Shown here in pieces: positions 33,493-40,734 of a DNA stretch of 43,885 nt. This DNA is from UA16 sp965661575 (lineage in GTDB: Bacteria; Bacteroidota; Bacteroidia; Flavobacteriales_D; Sanyastnellaceae), in NCBI GenBank assembly GCA_965661575.1, contig CBFIEJ010000017.1, positions 1 to 43,885 of the forward strand. Reading direction: 5' to 3'. The stretch's first letter is position 1; the number at the start of each line of letters is the position of its first letter. The notes beneath the pieces are model-generated. The model was not told the origin of the DNA. It was given only the letters and a program-made list of their open reading frames with translations, and ran no database searches. The translations under genes were made by a program, and so were the position numbers.

Positions 33493-35583
33493 GTGAATAT
33501 TGCTCTCGTCGGAAATCCCAACTGCGGAAAAACCACACTGTTTAACCGCTTGACTGGCAGCCGCTCCAAGGTCACCAACATGCCCGGTGTGACGGTGGAA
33601 CGCTTCGACGCATCTCTTAAAAAAAGACCGGACATCACATTGACTGATCTGCCGGGCACTTACAGTTTGTTTGCGCAAGCCGGAGACGAACGAATCACGC
33701 AAAAAGCACTTCTCAGTCCACTTGAAACGAACGTACCTGATGCAATCTGGTTGGTCGTAGAATCGGCCCACATTCGAAGCAGTCTCTTCCTAGTCCTGCA
33801 GGTCCTTGAAATGGAATTCCCTGCAGTCTTATTGATCAATCGGACGGATGGGACCGAAGTAAATGTCACGGAACTTCAACAAATGCTCGGCGTTCCTGTC
33901 GTTCAATTGAATTTTGAACGGGACCGAACGGAAGCCTTGGAAGCCGCTATTCTGGAATTGCAACCGAGCGTTGGAACACATTCTGAACCTAGAATTTCGC
34001 CGGCGAAATGGCAAAATTCCTTTGCAATTCTTGAAGATGTATTCCCCGAATATTCCCGCTCTCGCATGGCATGGTACATGCGTTCTCGTTCCATTCCCGA
34101 ATGGCTCAACGAGCGGGAAAAAGCTGCGGTTTCTTTGGCACGAGATGAAGCAAAGGCTTCCCCGGCCGCTCTGCAACTCGAGGAAGCCGGATGGCGTATG
34201 GAATCCATTCGAAAATGGACCGCTCGGATTTTTCCGCAAAACGATAGCCCACAATATCCCTGGCAAGAGGAGAGCCGGCGCACAACTTCGCTTGACCGAA
34301 TTTTGATTCATCCCATTTGGGGCAATGTGATTGTAGCGCTCGTATTTTTTGGGATTTTCCAAGCTGTTTATGCTTGGTCGTCCGCTCCTATGGAAGCTGT
34401 TGATACAGCCTTCGGATGGTTGATTCAAGAAGCCGAAAGTGCACTCCCTGAAAGCTGGTGGAAAAGTCTGTTGCTCGATGGTGTTCTCAGTGGAATCGCG
34501 GGAATTGTCGTTTTCGTTCCTCAGATCATGATTCTTTTTGGACTGACCAGCGCGATGGAAGCCACGGGATACATGGCTCGTGTCGGGTTCTTGGGGGATC
34601 GTCTGTTGCAGCACCTCGGTCTGAGTGGTCGCTCCGTTGTTCCATTGGTTGGCGGATTGGCTTGCGCCGTCCCCGCAATCATGGCCGCGCGTTCCATCCA
34701 AAGCAAACGAGAACGACTCATCACGATACTCGTCACTCCGTTGATGACGTGCTCAGCCCGTTTACCTGTTTACGCCTTTCTCATCGGATTCCTCGTGCCC
34801 GACCAGGGAGTTTTGGGCGGACTCTTCAATCAGCAAGGACTCTTCCTCTTTGCATTGTACATCATGAGCACCGTTTCCGCCTTGGGCTTGGCTTGGGTCA
34901 TGCACCGGAGATTGCCAACGAAAGCGGAGAATCAATTCACCATGGAGTGGCCCACTTACCGCTGGCCAAAATGGCGTGAAGTTCTGACCGAGATGTTGTC
35001 CAAAGGCTGGGATTTCGTAGCGAACGCTGGGCAAGTCATCTTGCTCATATCAGTCGTGATTTGGGCGTTGAGCCAATTTGGTCCATCCGGAGAAATGGAA
35101 AAGGTTGAGTATGATTTTGCCCAATACGAATCGAGCGAAACAATCCATCTTGAAAAAGAGGCCGCATTGATGCAGGCTTCTTGGCTTGGAAAAGTGGGGC
35201 AGTGGATCGAACCTGCAGTGCGTCCGCTCGGATACGACGGACGCATGGGCATCGCGATTCTAAGCTCATTTGCAGCACGTGAAGTGTTTGTTGGAACAAT
35301 GTCCACCCTGTTTCCAGACGCCTCGAACGATTCAGGAAGCATACTCGGCTTGCAACGTAGACTGACCCAAGAAATACATCCCGCAACCGGACGTCCCTTG
35401 ATCAACCGCGCTTCTGCGGCATCGCTCATCATTTTTTACATGTACGCCATGCAATGCATGAGTACAGTCGTGATTGTTCGGAAGGAATTGGACAGCTGGC
35501 CATGGGCAATTGCACAGGCCATTGGCTTCTCATTGTTTGCATACGGTCTTGCTCTGCTGGTTTTCCAGCTGTTGGCAGCTTGA
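33493..35583 (+). CDS. feoB: Ferrous iron transport protein B (GTG start)
   Basis: Inner-membrane Fe(II) transporter with N-terminal G domain; 696 aa. G1 GNPNCGKTTLFNRLTG, switch NMPGVTVE, G3 DLPGTYSL, G4 NRTD. The membrane part has two Gate segments: GYMARVGFLGDRLL...GLSGRSVVPLVGGLACAVPAIM and the second near VLTEMLSKGWDFVANAGQVIL, plus AAREVFVGTMSTLFP. GTG at 33493 must be the start because the G1 loop follows within ten residues and no earlier in-frame ATG exists. feoA lies immediately 3' but on the opposite strand. Confidence 0.96.
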   Translation: MNIALVGNPNCGKTTLFNRLTGSRSKVTNMPGVTVERFDASLKKRPDITLTDLPGTYSLFAQAGDERITQKALLSPLETNVPDAIWLVVESAHIRSSLFLVLQVLEMEFPAVLLINRTDGTEVNVTELQQMLGVPVVQLNFERDRTEALEAAILELQPSVGTHSEPRISPAKWQNSFAILEDVFPEYSRSRMAWYMRSRSIPEWLNEREKAAVSLARDEAKASPAALQLEEAGWRMESIRKWTARIFPQNDSPQYPWQEESRRTTSLDRILIHPIWGNVIVALVFFGIFQAVYAWSSAPMEAVDTAFGWLIQEAESALPESWWKSLLLDGVLSGIAGIVVFVPQIMILFGLTSAMEATGYMARVGFLGDRLLQHLGLSGRSVVPLVGGLACAVPAIMAARSIQSKRERLITILVTPLMTCSARLPVYAFLIGFLVPDQGVLGGLFNQQGLFLFALYIMSTVSALGLAWVMHRRLPTKAENQFTMEWPTYRWPKWREVLTEMLSKGWDFVANAGQVILLISVVIWALSQFGPSGEMEKVEYDFAQYESSETIHLEKEAALMQASWLGKVGQWIEPAVRPLGYDGRMGIAILSSFAAREVFVGTMSTLFPDASNDSGSILGLQRRLTQEIHPATGRPLINRASAASLIIFYMYAMQCMSTVVIVRKELDSWPWAIAQAIGFSLFAYGLALLVFQLLAA

Positions 35584-35610
35584 CTCGCCCAAATCAATTG
35601 AACCGATTGC

Positions 35611-35895
35611 TTAGACCGCGGCGGCGACCAATTCGTCAGCGCCAATGTTACGGGCATTGGCCACAACATTCGGTACCATCCATAGCAACGCAGCTGCTTG
35701 CTTTCGCAATGCCATTTTTCGTCCACCTGAAAAAATCGCCATCGGACCGTTGCCTGGAGAAACGTGGGCCACTGTGACCTCTTCGCCTGGGCAGCAACCC
35801 ATCTCCACAAGCGCCATGGCCGCCTCAGGGCAATCCACACGTCCGATGATTCCGGATTCAGTGGGCTTCATATCAGAAAGGCGCTTCGCTTGCAT
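35611..35895 (-). CDS. feoA: Ferrous iron transport protein A (SH3-like), convergent with feoB
   Basis: 94-aa cytoplasmic SH3-fold partner of FeoB. Family text: RLSDMKPTESGIIGRV at the start, ALVEMGCCPGEEVTVAHVSPGNGPMAI, then GGRKMALRKQAAALLW. About 20 extra residues (NVVANARNIGADELVAAAV) follow the domain. It runs against feoB with 27 nt between stops, instead of the common feoA-feoB operon. The ATG at 35895 lies 4 nt after a perfect -7 box. Confidence 0.9.
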   Translation of the reverse strand: MQAKRLSDMKPTESGIIGRVDCPEAAMALVEMGCCPGEEVTVAHVSPGNGPMAIFSGGRKMALRKQAAALLWMVPNVVANARNIGADELVAAAV

Positions 35896-35899
35896 ATCA

Positions 35900-35907
35900 C
35901 AAAAGTA
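35900..35907 (-). promoter_or_regulatory. -7 box of feoA, likely leaderless
   Basis: Minus-strand TACTTTTG, a full match to TAnnTTTG, followed by 4 nt (TGAT) and the ATG. No TTG is seen at the usual -33 distance. Confidence 0.5.
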
Positions 35908-35973
35908 AGAGCCGCTATCTTTCCGTCGTATCCCTTTTTTGTGGTATTTAGAACCAATTTAAATAGCAGCTGC

Positions 35974-37482
35974 ATGCACAAGCCATCCATCATCATTCTT
36001 TGCCTCGCGCTCAGTGCGCATGCCTTGAGTCAATCATTGATCTTCTTGCCTGAAACTGAACCTGTCGAAGTGGCCTCGAGTTCCTTTGGTAACAAGGCGA
36101 TTCGCATGGTAACGAATGGAGCCGATGAACCTGTTTTGGCATTTGGTTCCAATGGTCATCTGTATGTGAGCGTTTGGGACAATCCGAACAACGCCTTTGG
36201 AGCACCCATGGAAATTGATGCCGATGCCAACGTATTCATGTCCGATGCCGAAGGACCTCGCATGGCGAGCCAAGGGAATTATATCGCACTCACCTATCAA
36301 ATCTCAGGCGAATGGGCCAACGGTGCACGCAGCGTTCATTCCCTCGATGGTGGCCTCACATGGAGCGAACCTGTGCCAATGATTGATGGAGCAACAATGG
36401 ATCATTTTATGCCGTGCGTCGCCATCGATGGAGATGGGAATCCTTTTGCAGGACTCAAAGTGGGCAATGATCCTTCGAGTGTATACGAAGGCATTCTGCG
36501 ATCACAAGATGGAGGAACCAATTGGCTTGCTGCCGTTGATGCCAGCGCCAACGCAGACGGTGATGCCGTCTGTGAATGCTGCCCATCACAACCGTTCTAT
36601 GCCGCTGGGCGTTATTACGATTTGGTGCGCAACAACAATGCGAACATCCGTGACTTTTGGCTGATGAGTTCAGCTGATGGTTCGAATTGGGATGCCGCCT
36701 TAGACATTGATCCACTGGATTGGGAGATCAACTCTTGTCCGGAAAGTGGTGCGACAGTGACCGGTCCATTGCCGGGATCGGAGTACCTCACAGCATTCAT
36801 GTCTGCCGCTGGGCCTTCCGGTCAGTCGCGGGTCTACGTGAGCACAATAGACCTTGAAGTGAACGGCGGACACGGTGACTGGATCTCAACGGAGCCTGTG
36901 ACCGTGAGTCAATTTGACAACGCCACACAGAACACCCCCGTTCTCGGTCAATGGCAAGGGCCAGACGGCAATTCCATTCTGGCATTGGCGTGGGAGCAAA
37001 ATGCAGGAGGCTATGATGTCCAAGTTGCCCTGAGCTCTGGCGAAAATTGGTCGCTTACTGATGTCGCACAAAACCTCACCGCCGAATGGTCCGGCCAACA
37101 CCGCAAACCAGCGTTGGTTTTCACGACCGACACCAATGGTGAGGCCTTGTTGCATGTGGCTTGGCAACATAGCTCTTCGGGCACGGTTCATTACCTCCGA
37201 GGGGGCATTGAATCATCCGTTGGGACGGTTTGTCTTTCCCATCCAGAACCCCAGATTATCTCAGATCAAAATGGAATCACCGTTGAAGTTGGTAGCAAAT
37301 GGAGCAATAGCATTTATTCCCTCTGGACCAGCCAAGGACGATTGCTGCAAACAGGAAACATCCAAGGCAATGGCGAGCAGTCAGGACGTGTGCATTTTTC
37401 GCATCAAAATCTTCCAGCACACGTGATTTTTAGCCTGGAGCGTTCTGATGGAACCCGTTGGGCACGTCAAATCATCCGGTAA
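35974..37482 (+). CDS. Secreted sialidase-fold (BNR-like) protein with T9SS-like tail
   Basis: 502-aa exported protein. The ATG at 35974 starts a signal peptide (MHKPSIIILCLALSAHALSQ); the frame is open for 70 codons upstream but without coding character. Residues 40-420 show beta-propeller features: Asp-box-like SLDGGLTWSEP and SQDGGTNWLAA, with SSADGSNWDAAL and a CECCPS Cys cluster. The last 70 residues (IYSLWTSQGRLLQTGNI ... WARQIIR) look like a diverged type IX sorting domain. Glycosidase activity is not established; the Arg triad of true sialidases is not obvious. Converges with the symporter gene with a 7-nt gap. Confidence 0.82.
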   Translation: MHKPSIIILCLALSAHALSQSLIFLPETEPVEVASSSFGNKAIRMVTNGADEPVLAFGSNGHLYVSVWDNPNNAFGAPMEIDADANVFMSDAEGPRMASQGNYIALTYQISGEWANGARSVHSLDGGLTWSEPVPMIDGATMDHFMPCVAIDGDGNPFAGLKVGNDPSSVYEGILRSQDGGTNWLAAVDASANADGDAVCECCPSQPFYAAGRYYDLVRNNNANIRDFWLMSSADGSNWDAALDIDPLDWEINSCPESGATVTGPLPGSEYLTAFMSAAGPSGQSRVYVSTIDLEVNGGHGDWISTEPVTVSQFDNATQNTPVLGQWQGPDGNSILALAWEQNAGGYDVQVALSSGENWSLTDVAQNLTAEWSGQHRKPALVFTTDTNGEALLHVAWQHSSSGTVHYLRGGIESSVGTVCLSHPEPQIISDQNGITVEVGSKWSNSIYSLWTSQGRLLQTGNIQGNGEQSGRVHFSHQNLPAHVIFSLERSDGTRWARQIIR

Positions 37483-37489
37483 ACTTGGA

Positions 37490-39142
37490 TCAACTCCAAA
37501 ACAAACCGTACAGAGCAGTCAGGACAATCATCACGGCGAAAGCGCCGATATTGAAAATCGGACCTGTGCGAAAGGTGCTGCTTGAAATGGTGATGCCCTT
37601 GGCGTCGTCGGTGCCGTTGGTTTCACTCCAGCTAACTGCGGCAATCACCACCATGGTCAATACGGTGGTGTATCCCATTTGAGAGAGGAACGGCAAATCC
37701 AGAAACAACCCACTGTCCGACCACCCTTTCGGTGCCACCTTAAAGTACATGGCAATGGGAATCGATGAGAGCGCACCTACAATGGCGCCGCGATTGGTGG
37801 CCTTCTTCCAAAATAAGCCGAGCAAAAATACCGCCAGAATCCCCGGACTGACCACCCCCGTGTATTCCTGAATGAACTGGAAGGCTTGATCAATTCCACC
37901 GAGCAAAGGTGCCATGACGCATGCAATCGCCAATGCCACAAGTGCAGAAATCCGGCCCATATTCACCGTGGCCCGATCTCCGGCGTCGGGATTGATGTAC
38001 TGTTTGTAGATATCCATCGTGAAAATCGTCGAAGTCGAATTCAACATTGAGGCCAACGACGATACAATGGCCGCAGCCAAGGCTGCAAACGCCAGTCCTT
38101 TCAGGCCTGTAGGCAAAAACTGCAACAACCAAGGATACGCCTTATCCGCTTGACCTGCAGATGGCATATTCAATTGACCGGCCTCACCCAATCCCGCCAT
38201 GATTGCTGGATCATTGATCATTACATAAGCGGCGATGCCCGGAATCACCACGATGAGTGGCAAAACGAGCTTTAGAATGGCCGCAAACAAAATACCATTC
38301 TGCGCTTCCTTCAAGGACTTCGCCGCTAACGTTCGCTGGATGATGTATTGGTTGAATCCCCAATAGTAAACATTCGCAACCCACATGCCACCAATCAGCA
38401 CACCAATGCCAGGCAAGCTTTTGTATTCAGGATGAGACTTGTCCAAAATCATGGCAAATTTGTCCGGTGCCGCAGCGTATATCGCTTCGAAACCGGCCCA
38501 CATGCCTTGACCTCCCGAAACCGTATCCAGCGCCAAATACGTGGTAACCATGCCGCCAATGATCAAGAACACCACTTGAATCACATCGGTCCAGGAAACC
38601 GCGGAGAGACCGCCATACAGGGAATACGCTACAGCAAACAAGGCCAATCCAAGAACCCCATACACCATTGGAATGCCCATGATGGTTTCCAACGCCAACG
38701 ATCCGAGGTAGAGCACCGAAGCGAGGTTTACAAAGACGTACAGCGCAATCCAGAAAACCGCCAAAATTGTTTTGAGCTGTGTTGAGTAACGCTTCTCTAC
38801 AAATTCCGGAATCGTATACAGTCCTTTTTCAATGAAAATGGGCAGAAAGAATTTTCCAACAATGAGCAGCGTCAGAGCTGCCATCCATTCGTACGACGCG
38901 ATAGCCAATCCCAAACTGAATCCGGAACCCGACATTCCGATGAATTGCTCCGCTGAAATGTTGGCCGCAATCAGCGATGCCCCAATGGCCCACCACGGCA
39001 GCGACTTACTGGCCAAAAAATAATCCTCCGCGCTCTTCTCCTTGCCCCCTTTATTGCGGGAAACAAAGAGTCCAACACCCAAAATAAGCGCGGCATAAAC
39101 AGTGAAAATGATGTAATCCGTAAGGGCGAAGGTTGCGCTCAT
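37490..39142 (-). CDS. Sodium/sugar symporter, SGLT type (SSS family)
   Basis: 550-aa inner-membrane Na+-coupled transporter with about 14 helices. From memory the sequence follows Vibrio vSGLT, the structurally solved Na+/galactose symporter, nearly end to end: AEDYFLASKSLPWWAIGAS, ANISAEQFIGMSGSGF (sugar-site Gln), IASYEWM (sugar-site Glu), YYWGFNQYIIQRTLAAKSL (Asn and gate Tyr), and AAIVSSLASMLNSTSTIF with the paired Ser of the Na2 site. Galactose or glucose is therefore the likely substrate. The ATG at 39142 replaces a TTG four codons earlier. Confidence 0.93.
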   Translation of the reverse strand: MSATFALTDYIIFTVYAALILGVGLFVSRNKGGKEKSAEDYFLASKSLPWWAIGASLIAANISAEQFIGMSGSGFSLGLAIASYEWMAALTLLIVGKFFLPIFIEKGLYTIPEFVEKRYSTQLKTILAVFWIALYVFVNLASVLYLGSLALETIMGIPMVYGVLGLALFAVAYSLYGGLSAVSWTDVIQVVFLIIGGMVTTYLALDTVSGGQGMWAGFEAIYAAAPDKFAMILDKSHPEYKSLPGIGVLIGGMWVANVYYWGFNQYIIQRTLAAKSLKEAQNGILFAAILKLVLPLIVVIPGIAAYVMINDPAIMAGLGEAGQLNMPSAGQADKAYPWLLQFLPTGLKGLAFAALAAAIVSSLASMLNSTSTIFTMDIYKQYINPDAGDRATVNMGRISALVALAIACVMAPLLGGIDQAFQFIQEYTGVVSPGILAVFLLGLFWKKATNRGAIVGALSSIPIAMYFKVAPKGWSDSGLFLDLPFLSQMGYTTVLTMVVIAAVSWSETNGTDDAKGITISSSTFRTGPIFNIGAFAVMIVLTALYGLFWS

Positions 39143-39296
39143 GGTAATTGACAATGTAAGGTGATGCTTGGAGCCTTTGCCGGAATCATTGCGCGGCGTT
39201 GTGCTGAGAAAATTAGTTGCATATCGGACACGTACAACACAAATGGAGACAACATCTACCTCTGATACTTTGCTGCCTGTTTTCGCAGGAAAGACG

Positions 39297-39337
39297 AAAA
39301 AAAGCGGAACACCATCTCAAAATGAGAAGCGTTCCGC
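39297..39337 (-). terminator. Rho-independent terminator of tRNA-Val
   Basis: Read on the minus strand: GCGGAAC (39337-39331), an inner TCTCA/TGAGA hairpin, GTTCCGC (39310-39304), then seven T. It lies 6 nt 3' of the tRNA. Classic stem plus T-tract layout. Confidence 0.88.
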
Positions 39338-39339
39338 CT

Positions 39340-39416
39340 TGGTGGGCAATACTGGATTCGAACCAGTGACCTCTACAATGTCAATGTAGCGCTCTAACCA
39401 ACTGAGCTAAATGCCC
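39340..39416 (-). tRNA. tRNA-Val (anticodon GAC), CCA encoded
   Basis: A 74-nt cloverleaf plus encoded CCA on the minus strand. Acceptor GGGCATT with ATTGCCC has one T-T mismatch at pair 6-67. D arm GCTC/GAGC, anticodon stem CTACA/TGTAG with loop TTGACAT giving GAC, 5-nt variable loop, T arm ACTGG-TTCGAAT-CCAGT, discriminator A. Unlike the tRNA-Gln above, the 3' CCA is in the DNA. Confidence 0.96.
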
Positions 39417-39460
39417 TTTAGCATGTTCCCTGCGCCAATACCGATGCACAGAACGGACCG

Positions 39461-39468
39461 CAAAGATA
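39461..39468 (-). promoter_or_regulatory. -7 box of tRNA-Val
   Basis: Minus-strand TATCTTTG, a full match to TAnnTTTG, 44 nt before the tRNA. The nearest upstream TTG (39486-39484) is only 15 nt away, short for a -33 partner. The same TATCTTTGCG sequence precedes tRNA-Gln. Confidence 0.55.
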
Positions 39469-39491
39469 CAAAAATCTCCAACCCAACCACG

Positions 39492-39526
39492 TTTGGATTC
39501 TCGAATGTCGATGGGTTGTATCTTCG
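39492..39526 (+). promoter_or_regulatory. Promoter of the desaturase gene
   Basis: TTTG at 39492-39495, a 23-nt spacer, TATCTTCG at 39519-39526 (7 of 8). Leaves a leader of about 25 nt before the ATG at 39555. Divergent from the tRNA-Val promoter. Confidence 0.45.
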
Positions 39527-39554
39527 CCGTTATTCTCAATCACAACCTGCGCTC

Positions 39555-40652
39555 ATGGAACTTCCCATCGTACGATTCAACCGAAAGCCCTCTGATTTCA
39601 GCAAAACTCTAAAGGAGCGCGTGGACGCCTACTTCAAAGAGAACGACTTGTCGCGGCAGGGAGACTGGCGCATGTATGCTAAAACGGTTGTTATGCTCGG
39701 TCTCTTCTTTACACCTTGGGCGCTCATCGCCTTTGGCGGAATTGGAGGGGGATGGCAATTTTGGGTTGCCGAGGTGGCCATGGGATTTGGTTTGGCCGGC
39801 ATTGGGTTGAATGTCATGCACGATGCCAATCATGGAGCTTTCAGCAAGCACAAATGGGTCAACAAAACGGTGAGCTACGTGCTAGATCTTGTTGGCGGTA
39901 GTTCCGCTTTGTGGCGCATACAGCATAACGTATTGCACCACTCATTCACCAACATCGAAGGCCTGGACGAAGATATAGACACTCCGGGTATCTTGCGCTT
40001 CACACCCAACCGACCCCTCAAGAAGATTCACAAGCTGCAATTCATCTACGCATGGGGCTTCTACTGCATCATGACGTTGTTCTGGATGACTGCAAAAGAC
40101 TGGATTGCACTCGCGCGCTACCGAAAGAAGGGATTGGTTAAATCATCAGGCAACTCCGTGGGGGAGCTTACGCGCGACTTGATCATCTCCAAGATCCTCT
40201 ACTTTGGATACATCATGGTCTTGCCTGCGTTGTTCAGTGGCTTGCCATTCTGGAAGATATTGGTCGGTTGGATGGTCATGCATGCCGTAACAGGCCTCAT
40301 CCTCGCTTCCATTTTCCAACCCGCACATGTTTTGGAAGACCTGCACTTCGCCAAAGGAGAAAAAGGGGCGAGCATGGAAGACGATAGCCTTTCTCACCAA
40401 CTGAAATCGACCGCCAACTTCGGCACACGTTCTCGCATTTTTACTTGGATGTGTGGTGGATTAAATCACCAAATCGAACATCACTTGTTTCCTCAAGTTT
40501 GCCACATCCACTTCAGCAACCTGGCGCCAATCGTACGCAAAACTGCCGAAGAATTTGGCTTGCCTTATCAATCCTCCACCACATTCGCTGGAGCCCTCGC
40601 CTTGCACACCAAGATGCTCTGGAAACTCGGTCGAGAAGAGTCGTGGGCATGA
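39555..40652 (+). CDS. Membrane fatty-acid (acyl-CoA/acyl-lipid) desaturase
   Basis: 365-aa integral membrane di-iron desaturase. Three His boxes are intact: HDANH (about 94-98), HNVLHH (about 123-128) and HQIEHH (about 305-310). The Gln in box three is typical of front-end/linoleoyl-CoA desaturase-like members; there is no fused cytochrome b5 domain. Four helices are visible (around 45-90 and 205-260). The ATG at 39555 begins family-like MELPIVRFNRKPSDF; earlier in-frame starts overlap the tRNA-Val region and are rejected. Probably adjusts membrane fluidity; double-bond position cannot be read. Confidence 0.93.
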   Translation: MELPIVRFNRKPSDFSKTLKERVDAYFKENDLSRQGDWRMYAKTVVMLGLFFTPWALIAFGGIGGGWQFWVAEVAMGFGLAGIGLNVMHDANHGAFSKHKWVNKTVSYVLDLVGGSSALWRIQHNVLHHSFTNIEGLDEDIDTPGILRFTPNRPLKKIHKLQFIYAWGFYCIMTLFWMTAKDWIALARYRKKGLVKSSGNSVGELTRDLIISKILYFGYIMVLPALFSGLPFWKILVGWMVMHAVTGLILASIFQPAHVLEDLHFAKGEKGASMEDDSLSHQLKSTANFGTRSRIFTWMCGGLNHQIEHHLFPQVCHIHFSNLAPIVRKTAEEFGLPYQSSTTFAGALALHTKMLWKLGREESWA

Positions 40653-40696
40653 ACTAAAACTCCCTTCTGACCAAGCCGTTTTTTTAATACCTTGAA

Positions 40697-40715
40697 AGCA
40701 AGTCGTTTACTTGCT
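40697..40715. other. 7-bp inverted repeat upstream of the secreted protease
   Basis: AGCAAGT at 40697-40703 and ACTTGCT at 40709-40715 with a 5-nt spacer, 20 nt before the ATG. It may be an operator or a 5'-leader hairpin. No recognisable -7 box with full match is seen here; TACCTTGA at 40688-40695 is a poor candidate. Confidence 0.35.
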
Positions 40716-40734
40716 GGTCATTAAATTCACGGTC

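Noticed and set aside
39168..39389. 73-codon plus-strand frame across the tRNA-Val terminator
   Set aside because: It overlaps a terminator and the antisense of a tRNA; no motif.
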